Assembly (NCBI GenBank): GCA_030710605.1
Contig: CP092886.1
Coordinates: forward strand, 47,407,794-47,471,793
Direction: 5' to 3'
Source of the DNA: Cordylochernes scorpioides
Taxonomy: Eukaryota; Arthropoda; Arachnida; Pseudoscorpiones; Chernetidae
DNA: 64,000 nt
Shown here one piece after another: positions 34,585 to 43,632 of this stretch; position 1 is the first letter of the stretch, and each line of letters begins with the position of its first letter. Under the pieces are notes generated by a model, which was not told the DNA's origin, ran no database searches, and saw only the letters and a list, made by a program, of their open reading frames with translations. The translations under genes were made by a program, and so were the position numbers.

Positions 34585-35356
34585 CTGAAACAAAAAATAC
34601 CAGTTAATAAATAATGTGGGGATTAAGAAGTAAAATACCATAGAGAGAAATAAGCAAAGTGGGCGGATATATGTTAGAAGTTTGAATGATGGATAAGGAA
34701 TCAATATGATCTCATCTTCTCAATATGTGCATTGTAAACAATTCTAAATATATATTTTTTATTATAACGATTTCACTAAAATAAAAAAGAAATTACTGAT
34801 TTTCAGAAATCAATTCATGGTTAAACTATAGTAAGAAGAGTGTTATATTCATGTGGTAGCAGTTTAGTTTATCCACGAAGTCAATTGATTGCACTACTCT
34901 CATCACACTGCATTCTATTGAATGTCTATATGTCTTGATGAATGAAATGTCTGAATGTCTTGAAAATCTATATACCTATTGATAGTGTTAAAAAATTTAA
35001 ATTTTAGGGCAATTTGAATATAGCTATATGTTTCAATGTTTTCTGAAGAGTTTAATTTGTAAACAAAAAAAGTTAATTGGTAAATAAAGATGGCGGATGA
35101 GAATTAAAACGATACAGCTCCACACAGCTTATATATTTCTCATGTGTCATATATATTAATGGAAAATGAACATGTTTTCTGAAGGAAGAAAATTGACTTG
35201 TCAGAAATTCAGTTATTAGTGCATTTTTTTCTATTTTGATTTCAAAATCAAACTATTATTTGGGCTATTTTTTATTAATAACATCATTAAGTAGTTGTTT
35301 ATGAGAGAAAATAAATGAAAATTGAAGTGCGGAGTATAGAGAATGACAACACCCAC

Positions 35357-35388
35357 CTGTTGCAGCACTATTGATCCTTGCTGCTCCG
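35357..35388 (-). other. Candidate exon E3, distal part, split by copia
   Basis: With 39937-39972 and without the copia and its 5-bp duplication, this forms a 63-bp exon: acceptor GGTGCCACAG (poor pyrimidine tract), frame ITTLKQSIDSAEQQGSIVLQ plus Q, donor CAACAG-GTGGGT (exon end 35357). Both ends are phase 0. The reading frame crosses the insertion point cleanly. Confidence 0.4.
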
Positions 35389-35669
35389 TGTTGGAAAAAA
35401 AAGAAGAATAGTAAATCAATGATCTTGAAATACTTTTAGACTGACAACACTGTAATATAAAAACTAGAACAAAGGAGTGTTGGTTTTGTTTACAAAATTA
35501 GTAATTGTAATGTAAATTGTTAAATGTTATTTTCTAACTCTCTTTGAAAATAATAAATTTAAAATACTTTCATAAAAGGTAAAATCGCCTAATTCTTTAA
35601 AACCACTTCAGCTGTAAGTAAACTTGTTATTTGTTGTTTCATTGTCTGAACCATAAAAGATTCCCAACA
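35389..35669 (+). repeat. Copia 5' LTR
   Basis: 281 bp from TGTTGGAAAAAAAAGAAG to GATTCCCAACA. It matches the 3' LTR except for a shorter A-run at its start and one base (TTATTT versus TTCTTT at about 35531). AATAAATTTAAAATAC near 35551 may serve as the polyadenylation signal. Confidence 0.95.
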
Positions 35670-35735
35670 TAGTAGCAGTGTGGTTCTTTTTGAATCGCGG
35701 TAAAATATATATATAAAATATAAATAAAAACCAAA

Positions 35736-36605
35736 ATGGCTGTCAGCGAAGATATCACAAATATTGTGAGGCTTAAAAATCCTGAAAATTTTGATTTATG
35801 GAATTTTCAGATAACAATTATTTTCAAAGCAAATGGCCTTCTAGATATTGTAAATGGAAAATCGTTGTTTGAAGACTTGAAAGATGAAACTGGAAAAGAT
35901 AAATGGAGCCTAAAAGATGCCAAAGCACAAAAATACATAATGTTAACCATTGAAAAGAATGTTTTAACACATATTCTAAATTGCAAAACTTCAAAAGAAA
36001 TGTATGAAAAACTAGTAGCCATTTATCAAAGAGAAGATGAGCAATTAAAATGCAAATTACTACAAGAATTTCATGGATTCAAATTTGACAAAAATACAGA
36101 TATGGCAACAAATATAAGCAGAATGCAAAATTTAGTATTCAAACTAAATAATGTAAAACAAGAAATTGATTAAAGCTTTGTAATTTCTAAAATATTGAGC
36201 ATTTTGCCTGACTACTTTAATTACTTCAGCACAGCATGGGATTCGACACCAAAAAGTGAGAAAACGTTAACAAACTTAATATCAAGACTATCACTTGAAG
36301 AAACTAAACAAAAAGTAAAGCCTGAAGAGGGAATAGCCAAGAGTGCTACTAAAGTAAAGCAGTGCTTTAACTGCAAAAAGAGCGGGCACTTAGCAAAATA
36401 TTGTAGAATAAATAAAAAATGGTGTACCATCTGTAAAAAGACAAATCATACTCAAGACCAATGCTTCTTTAAGAAATCTCAAAATAAATTCCAGGAAAAT
36501 ATTCCTTGCCGAATTTGTAAAAAGACAAATCATAAAGAAAAGGATTGCTTTTTCAGAAACAAAAATGAAGAAAAATTGTCTTTTTTGCAGGAGAGACTTT
36601 AAAAT
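35736..36605 (+). pseudogene. Copia gag with one in-frame stop
   Basis: An ATG at 35736 (AAAATGG context) opens the gag. The capsid-like region resembles the UBN2/DUF4219 type (LKNPENFDLWNFQI, YIMLTIEKNVLTHI). A TAA at 36171-36173 interrupts it, and the same frame resumes without shift to 36603. A CCHC knuckle, CFNCKKSGHLAKYC (about 36363-36404), is followed by two related knuckle-like repeats (WCTICKKTNHTQDQC and PCRICKKTNHKEKDC). The single stop looks like a point mutation. Confidence 0.85.
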
Positions 36606-37863
36606 GTAAAAATGAGGAATTGCTAGAATTTATTGTAGACAGTGGCTCAACAAGCCATATGATAAATAGTAAAAAGTTTTTACTAGATGAAGTAGATTGC
36701 AACTCAAAAATATCAATATCAAAAAAAGGAAGAAACTCTAATAGCAAAATCAGTCGGAAAAATTCAAGGGAAAAAAATGTGATCTCAAGGAGGTGATGTT
36801 TGTACCAAACTTGACAAATAATTTACTATCGGTAAGTGCCATTACCAGAAATAAAGGCAAAGTCGTCTTTGAAGATGAAAAGGTATTTGTCGTAAAAAAT
36901 GGAAAAAAAGTTTTAGAAGGAGAAAAACAGGAAAATGGACTCTATACAATAAATATAGAAACAGAAAACCCCGAAATTGAAGAATCTCACCTAACAGCTA
37001 CCCAAAATGAAGAAATGCTAAAATGGCACAGAAAAATGGGTCACATAAGTTTTTCAAGCTTAAAACAATTAAAATATATGGTAAATGGAATAAACATAGA
37101 AAAAATAAGTCAAGATGAAATTTGTGAAACATGCATTAAAGCTAAACAGGTAAGAAAACCATTCAATTCCATTAGAACAAAATCAAAAAGGCCTTTAGAA
37201 ATAATCCATACAGATGTATGTGGACCTTTAGATCCCACTACCCATGACAACAAAAACTATTTTCTAACATTTCTTGATGACTACACACATTTTTGTCATG
37301 TGTATTTGTTACAAAATAAATATGAAGTAAAAGGATATCTAAAAGAATTTATTACAGAAGCAGAAAACCAAATGAATCTAAAAGTTTCAAAAATAAGATG
37401 TGACAATGGCGGAGAATATGTAAATGAAGATATAAAATCCTGGTGCAAAGCTAAAGGAATCATTTTGGATCTCACCATACCTCACTCACCTCAGCTAAAC
37501 GGCAAAGCCGAAAGATTAAATAGAACCCTGATGGAGAAAACTAGAGCTCTTTTGATTGATTCTGGTGTAGAAAAATACATGTGGGGAGAAGCTGTAAGGG
37601 TTTCAGCCTATTTGCTGAACCGAAGCCCTACTCAAGAATTAGAGAAAACCCCTGCAGAACTTTGGTTCAACAAAAGACCAAATTTGTCAAACTTTCAACT
37701 TTTTGGTTGTGAAGCTTATGTCAAAACCCTAAAACACATAAAGAAATTGGAAGACAGAAGTAAAAAATATACCTTTATAGGTTATGCACCAAATGGTTAT
37801 CGCCTTTGGGATGAACAAAGCAAACGAATCTTTACAGCTAGAGATGTGATTTTTTTTAGATAA
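36580..37863 (+). pseudogene. Copia protease and integrase, frame-shifted
   Basis: The protease carries the DSGSTSHM active site (about 36640-36663) in a frame different from gag; the switch is beside a run of six T and could be a natural gag-pol frameshift or a break. Further frame changes lie at runs of seven A near 36725 and 36771. From 36793 one frame holds the GAG-pre-integrase region (WHRKMGHISFSSL), the zinc motif (CETCIKAKQ) and the integrase core: HTDVCGPL, CDNGGEY and NGKAERLNRTL, so the D, D and E residues are present. It ends at a run of eight T near 37851. Confidence 0.85.
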
Positions 37864-39595
37864 AGGATGTATAAATAAAGAAGAAAATAAACCTATTGTC
37901 GAACCAGAAGAAGAATCCGAAGATCAAATAGAATTAAATGAAGAACCAAGTCTACCAGAAGTCTCTGAAGACAAAGAAGATATCCCTACAAAACCAAGTA
38001 CTTCAAAATATAATATTAGACCAAGAAGTAGTTTACAAACACCATCAAGATATGAAGACTTCTATTTAGAGCAGGATGGAACAACAGAATCAGCTCTTCT
38101 AACTTACTCTGAAGCTATATCTGGTCCAAATCAAGAAAAATGGAAAAAGGCAATAAAAGAAGAAAAAGAGTCTCTTGCCAAAAATGAAGTTTGGGAAATA
38201 GTAAAAGAAAATGAAGCGTCAAACAAGAAGATTCTGACCTCTAAATGGCTCTTTAAAGTGAAAGAAGATGGTCGCTACAAAGCAAGACTAGTTGTAAGAG
38301 GCTTTGAACAAGAAGCAGGCATTGATTATGATGAGACATTCAGTCCAGTTATAAGCACTGTCTCTTTAAGGATATACTTTGCTCTAATGGCTAAGAGAAG
38401 GTTTGTTTTTAAAACATTTGACATAAAAACAGCTTTTCTATATGGGTTTTTGGATGAAGAAATATATGTTCAATTGCCAGAAGGTTATAAAGGGAATATA
38501 TGTAGGTTAAGAAAGGCATTGTATGGTTTAAAGCAAGCCCCATTAAAATGGAATGAAAGATTAAAAACCTTTCTCAAATCCCAAGATTTCATACAACTAA
38601 AATCAGAGCCATGTCTTTTTAAAACCAACAAAGGAAATATGTACCTTGCAATATATGTAGATGATGGTATCTTAATGGGAGATAATGAAGAAGAATTAAA
38701 TAATATTTTAGAAAAACTATCCCAAGAGTTTGAAGTTAAAATAAACAATGATCCAAGAACTTTTTTGCGAATAAATTTGTGTTTTGAGGGAAAAAATAAA
38801 ATTTTACTTTCACAAGAAAATTATGCAAAATCAGTTCTTGAAAGATATAATATGCAAAACTCAAAACCAGTACCCACTCCCATTACAGATGTAGCAAAAG
38901 AATTAGACAAAAACTTAGAAATATCAAATGATAACAAATTTCCCTACAGACAAGCAATTGGAAGCCTTTTATATTTGACAAACAAAACTAGACCAGACAT
39001 GACCTTTGCCACAAATTTTGAAAGCAGGTCAATGCATGATCCTACAACTCAAGATATTATAAACATCAAAAGAACCCTAAGATATTTAAATCACCCCACC
39101 AATTTAGGCATATCATATGATGGAGAGATGCCATTTGAATTAAATGTGTATTGTGATTCTGACTTTGCTGGAGATATTAAAACTAGAAAAAGTACCACAG
39201 GATATGTAGTTTACTTTTGTGGAGGTCCTATAAGTTGGTGCTCCAGAAAGCAACCTGTAATTGCCCTTTCCAGCACTGAAGCAGAGTTCATTGCTGCAGC
39301 AGATGCATGCAAAGAAGTGTCATACATAAGATCCCTATTAGAAGAATTAATTCCAGATAATTTTGATATAAATCTCTATGTTGATAACCAAAGCACTATA
39401 AAAATTATAAAATCAGGCCAATTCACCACTAAAACTAAACATATTGATGTCAAATATCATTTTGTGAAAGATCAACCTCAAAAGTTTAACCTGATATATT
39501 GTCCAACAGAACACCAAATTGCAGACATCCTAACAAAACCTCTAGCCAGACCAAAGTTTGACAAATTCAAATCCCTTCTTATGACAACCATTTAA
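37860..39595 (+). pseudogene. Copia reverse transcriptase and RNase H
   Basis: After the frame change the sequence is open from about 37862 through the RT to TAA at 39593-39595; 38258 is merely an internal Met. RT motifs are WLFKVKEDGRYKARLVVRGF, FDIKTAFLYG, KALYGLKQAPLKWNE and AIYVDDGIL (catalytic Asp pair at about 38658). RNase H has YCDSDFAGD, STEAEFIAA, VDNQSTIKI and HIDVKYHFVKD. The catalytic residues are intact. A single run-length difference separates it from the integrase frame. Confidence 0.9.
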
Positions 39596-39653
39596 AACAT
39601 AAGTCAAGTGAAGAAACTGTTGAATGTGATAAGATCACTGATTTAAGAGGGAA

Positions 39654-39936
39654 TGTTGGAAAAAAAAAAGAAGAATAGTAAATCAATGATCTTGAAATAC
39701 TTTTAGACTGACAACACTGTAATATAAAAACTAGAACAAAGGAGTGTTGGTTTTGTTTACAAAATTAGTAATTGTAATGTAAATTGTTAAATGTTCTTTT
39801 CTAACTCTCTTTGAAAATAATAAATTTAAAATACTTTCATAAAAGGTAAAATCGCCTAATTCTTTAAAACCACTTCAGCTGTAAGTAAACTTGTTATTTG
39901 TTGTTTCATTGTCTGAACCATAAAAGATTCCCAACA
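39654..39936 (+). repeat. Copia 3' LTR
   Basis: 283 bp, two bases longer than the 5' copy because of the A-run near its start. It ends directly at the second CTCCG target repeat. Confidence 0.95.
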
Positions 39937-39972
39937 CTCCGCGGAGTCAATCGATTGCTTTAGCGTAGTTAT
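39937..39972 (-). other. Candidate exon E3, proximal part, split by copia
   Basis: The first 36 bp of the exon-like block (ATAACTACGCTAAAGCAATC...) after a CACAG acceptor at 39973-39977 on the minus strand. The copia target repeat CTCCG lies at its end. The acceptor has a purine-rich upstream region, which weakens the call. Confidence 0.35.
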
Positions 39973-40556
39973 CTGTGGCACCTCCTACCACCTGTCGGCA
40001 GTGAACTCAAATCGCCATATATTTATATGAATCTATATTAAATAAATCACATTATTATTTTATCTATGCTGTACTTTGCAGATAAAACGAGAAAAATTAG
40101 TATAAAATGTAAAATATATGGAAAAAAAATATAGGGAACTAGAAATGAAGATGGCGGGAGTTTGAGAAGGATTGATACAGCTTTCATCATTCAAATATCT
40201 TTATCAGCACAGTTAATATAGGAGGATATATGACTGAATTCTCATTAAATGAGTTTTTATTCAAATATTGGTTCTTTTCGAGAATTATATAGACTTTTAT
40301 TATAAACATTTGGCATATGATCAAACTTTAACAAACGAATTTTAACGAGAATATATTGAATGAAATTTATTATAGGTATATAGGCCTTTTAAATAAAGAT
40401 TTAACTGTGGAATTGTGCTCTTACTCTATATTTAAAAAATAAAATGTATATTTGTCAAATTCTCTAACTCTGTTATTGCTAGGCTTTGAAGAAAAATGTT
40501 CTAAAAGACATATATTATTATATATACATATATATATTACTAATGAAAAGACTTAC

Positions 40557-40606
40557 CTTGCGCTTTACAAGTATGACTTCTAGCTACTCCGCGGAGTCAA
40601 TCGATA
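40557..40606 (-). other. Candidate exon-like unit E2, stop-bearing
   Basis: The shared block ATCGATTGACTCCGCGGAG is followed by TAGCTAGAAGTCATACTTGT and a consensus donor AAG-GTAAGT (exon end 40557). In the frame homologous to E3 a TAG replaces CAG after SIDSAE. It is therefore a decayed duplicate or an untranslated exon. Confidence 0.3.
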
Positions 40607-41291
40607 GCCCTAACCTCACCTGTCATGCGCCCTCTTCCCCAGCCATATGTCATGCTTGATATTAAATTATAAATCTTAATTTATTTATAAATTGGACGTA
40701 GAATAGCCTTTTATTGTTCTATATTAGAAGATCAAGAATTTAATATAAGTTTATATTGTACACTAGAGCTACTTCGATGTATTGTGAAGAAGATAAAGAT
40801 GGCGGAGGTAGAGCTGGATGATAAGTTCCATCACTCAAATCCACTTCACAACAGAACGTGTTTATTGGAATAAAATATTGAAGTTCCCAACAATAATTCA
40901 ATATTTTTTACAAAGTTCAAATGCCTATATTACCCAAATCATTTTTTATTTTTAAAATACAAGTATAATATTGAGCACAGGCAAATGATTTACAATAGTT
41001 TAAACTACCATTTCATTCAAATACAGAGATTCGAAACTGTAGAAATTGTTTAATTTTAAAAGAATCCTATGCGTCTATAATAGTTTCGAATTTTCATTAC
41101 AGATGGCATCAAAATTCAGATATATTTTCATAAAATACATTTTTTAATATGAAATATTTTTATTAAATTTAAACTATTATTTGTCCTAAATATGTATATT
41201 GATGGTTATTGAAAATGTAGATATTTTCAATTACACTCTTTGAAAACATAAATAAATGATGATATAATAATTGTAGATGTAATATACTTAC

Positions 41292-41365
41292 TTGAAGGAT
41301 CAGGCTGTAGGCAGGTCTTCTCCAATGGCCTGGATCGTCTGAACTAGCGTAGTGTGGGCTGCATT
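41292..41365 (-). other. Candidate exon X2
   Basis: The 74-bp block ends at a strong donor (CTTCAA-GTAAGT) and may start at GATGAGCACAG. In the phase left by X1 it reads NAAHTTLVQTIQAIGEDLPT, A and TGA. A second frame, starting upstream at an ATG run, is open: MMMMSTECSPHYASSDDPGH and WRRPAYSLILQ. Its ACTACGCTA start is shared with E3, so it belongs to the tandem units. Confidence 0.35.
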
Positions 41366-41684
41366 CTGTGCTCATCATCATCATGTTCAATTAATTATCG
41401 TTTGATGACATATTACATATAAGCATAAAATTCAATTTGGAATTTTGGAATATTTTACTGAATATTTTGTCAGAAATATAATAGTAATCCAAATATTTTA
41501 ACATTAAAAAAAAATTTAAATAGAAAAATTACGAAAAGATATTTTTTCATATTCTCACAAAATATTTTATTGTTAAAAATAATTCTTTAAAACTATAAAG
41601 TTAACTTTTTTTTTCGATTAGAAAAACCCAAATCAACAGATTGTTTTTTAATATATAAACATATTTAAACAATAATAAACTTAC

Positions 41685-41717
41685 CAGAAGTTTTTCAAAA
41701 TGATTTATTATAGGCAT
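41685..41717 (-). other. Candidate first coding exon X1
   Basis: An ATG in good context (AAAAATGCC) opens MPIINHFEKLL and ends exactly at a consensus donor CTG-GTAAGT (exon end 41685), in phase 0. Upstream on the same strand, CGCGCCGCGCGCCGA (41785-41800) is an isolated CpG cluster in AT-rich DNA and may mark a promoter or 5' UTR. Confidence 0.4.
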
Positions 41718-41784
41718 TTTTATTTTGATATCCTTGTCCTTTGAGGAAAGTTTTTTTGAACTGAAGAACAGAACAATTTTATTT

Positions 41785-41800
41785 TCGCGCCGCGCGCCGA
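41785..41800 (-). promoter_or_regulatory. CpG cluster, possible promoter of the minus-strand gene
   Basis: A lone run of CG dinucleotides about 70 bp upstream of the candidate initiator ATG. No TATA box was recognised at a fixed distance. A Helitron end lies at 41836, just upstream. Confidence 0.25.
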
Positions 41801-41835
41801 TATTGTAATTCTTTATTGCAATTATATATATATAA

Positions 41836-42300
41836 CTAGTGGATGTGTACCCGGCTTCGCCCGGGTTTTATCCGAGTGAAAGTTTGCCTAACGAATATTA
41901 TATATTATGAAGTATAATAAACAATGTTAAAGATTAGTTTTAATTATTAATCAAGATTGTGTGTGAATATGTGAGAAAGATGTAATATCGTTGTTGTTTT
42001 CTTGGCCGACTGTTTTACATATGGTGTTATCTTAAAATTGCTTGTTTTGAATATTTTTTTAGATTGAGTTGAATGAATTGCTGAATTTTTTTTGTATTTA
42101 TATATAAATAAAATTAACTCTGTTGATTTTTTTTTGTATTTAATCGATAACAGCGAAGTTACGCATGTTAAAGTTAGGAAAAATATTTTGATGTTAAGCA
42201 AAACCTGCTCCATCTCGTTTTACATAAATGTTGAAAATTTGGTCGAAATTGATGCATTGTAACGAAAGTTTTTAGTGAACAACACTTATGAAATTTGCAT
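41836..42300 (-). mobile_element. Helitron 3' end, minus strand
   Basis: On the minus strand a CCCGG-GCGAAG-CCGGG hairpin is followed ten bases later by CTAG and then T, the standard Helitron terminus inserted between A and T. The 5' end was not found, so the right limit is approximate. No Rep/helicase frame is present. Confidence 0.6.
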
Positions 42301-43186
42301 TTTATTAATATAAGATTTGTAGGATAATTTTTATAAGATTTTTTAAACTCCAAAATGCTTAAATTCTTTCACGTTATTCATTCTTAACTGTATTACGATA
42401 GAATATAAGACACACTGTGTAACACTAAAATAAGTCGTAAACAATTCATTGATCTATGAAAGGGTTATTAAATAACCGTGTGTATCTATTTAACTCAATT
42501 CCTTCTCTGAATTATTGTGTGAGAATTGAAAATAAATTGAAAAAAAAAATCATATTTGCGCTCCCAATATTTAATCAAATTTGACCAAACAAATTTAGTT
42601 TTGATCGCCTTTTGTAAACACACGTTTAGAGATGAACTTTTGGTTACTTCTGTTCGCTTCGTAAACCACAGTGTTAGCCTAATAATTTACATTTTAAAAA
42701 ACAATCTTCCTTTTTTTTATTTTTTTGGTGTATGTAATTTTAACTTATTTTAGCTTCAAGTTACAGGCGAAGAAAGAAATAATAGACGCTTTATGAAAAG
42801 GTAGGAAGTAATATGATTCAGCCAAATTATACACTTTACCACAGACTACCAATCAAAAAAAGTTGTGCCAAAAATAATTTATTAAATTAAACAATTTAAT
42901 GGCTTTGTAAAAAATTACTTGTGTTATTGCTCCAATTTTGTAGAATAATATATTTTTTAATTTAATAAAGCCATTGCCTTATAAATATTGACATAAGTGG
43001 CCAGTAATTTAGAGAAAATACCACTTTAATTCCATTAAAGATCAAAATTATAAACTTTGAAGCCAGTTCACAGGTTGGTTTGACACTTTCAGAGATCAAT
43101 ATTTGACGAGATTTGCAGTGATAAACATTTATAAATAAGTGACAATGTATGGTGCAAAGACGTCTCATCAGAAGTCAGGTACAACT

Positions 43187-43628
43187 TGGCATCCATCAAA
43201 AGATTTACAAAACCGTTGAGTGAGATACTCATTTCTGAGGATGACTGGTGTCAACATGCCGCCGAGTATATCAATACGTTAAGTTAGGTTAAATTATGTT
43301 AGTTTAGTTTGGGTTAGGTCAGGTTAGGTTGTTTAAAGAATGGGATTGCTTTTGTTTACTGTGAGTGAGCCTAATAAGGAATAATACATTTGCCGACATA
43401 TTTACATGGTCTGCAGATATATATGAGTATCTAACCAACAAAATTGACATCCATCAAAAGCTAAAAAACATTGAGTATCCTTAAAAAAAAAAGAGAAACA
43501 AGATGGTGAGATACTCATTTCTGTGGATGACTGGTGGCAACATAATGCTGAGTATATCAATACGCTAGGTTAGGTTATATTAGGTTAAATTAAGTTAGTT
43601 TAGTTTGGGTTAGGTCAGGTTAGGTTGT
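43187..43628 (+). repeat. 285-bp tandem repeat units with GGTTA motifs
   Basis: GAGATACTCATTTCTG recurs at about 43219, 43507 and 46297; removing the piggyBac gives periods of about 288 and 283 bp. Each unit contains a stretch such as GGGTTAGGTCAGGTTAGGTT, a degenerate form of the insect telomere repeat. Confidence 0.7.
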
Positions 43629-43632
43629 TTAA

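Larger units (their letters stand above)
35389..39936 (+). mobile_element. Complete Ty1/copia LTR retrotransposon
   Basis: The element is 4548 bp with LTRs of 281 and 283 bp (TGTTGGAA...TTCCCAACA) and a perfect 5-bp target duplication CTCCG (35384-35388 and 39937-39941). A PBS-like TAGTAGCAGTG follows the 5' LTR, close to the complement of an initiator tRNA-Met 3' end. A purine tract TTAAGAGGGAA precedes the 3' LTR. The order gag, protease, integrase, RT, RNase H is that of copia. The LTRs differ by one substitution and one A-run length in what could be compared, so it is recent. Confidence 0.95.
34850..41365 (-). repeat. Tandem exon-like units of roughly 510-725 bp, split by copia
   Basis: Minus-strand units share AATCGATTGACTCCGCGGAG (whole at about 39937-39956 and 40585-40605; degenerate near 34875 and 41320-41345). 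Each has a CCGCCATCTT site 120-250 bp before it (plus-strand AAGATGGCGG near 35090, 40148 and 40796), and three of the four have a GT donor after it. The units are diverged, so the duplication is old. Copia (35389-39936) interrupts one unit. Confidence 0.5.

Noticed and set aside
38258-39595. Copia RT frame as a separate gene starting at 38258
   Set aside because: The frame is open well upstream and is the continuation of the copia polyprotein.
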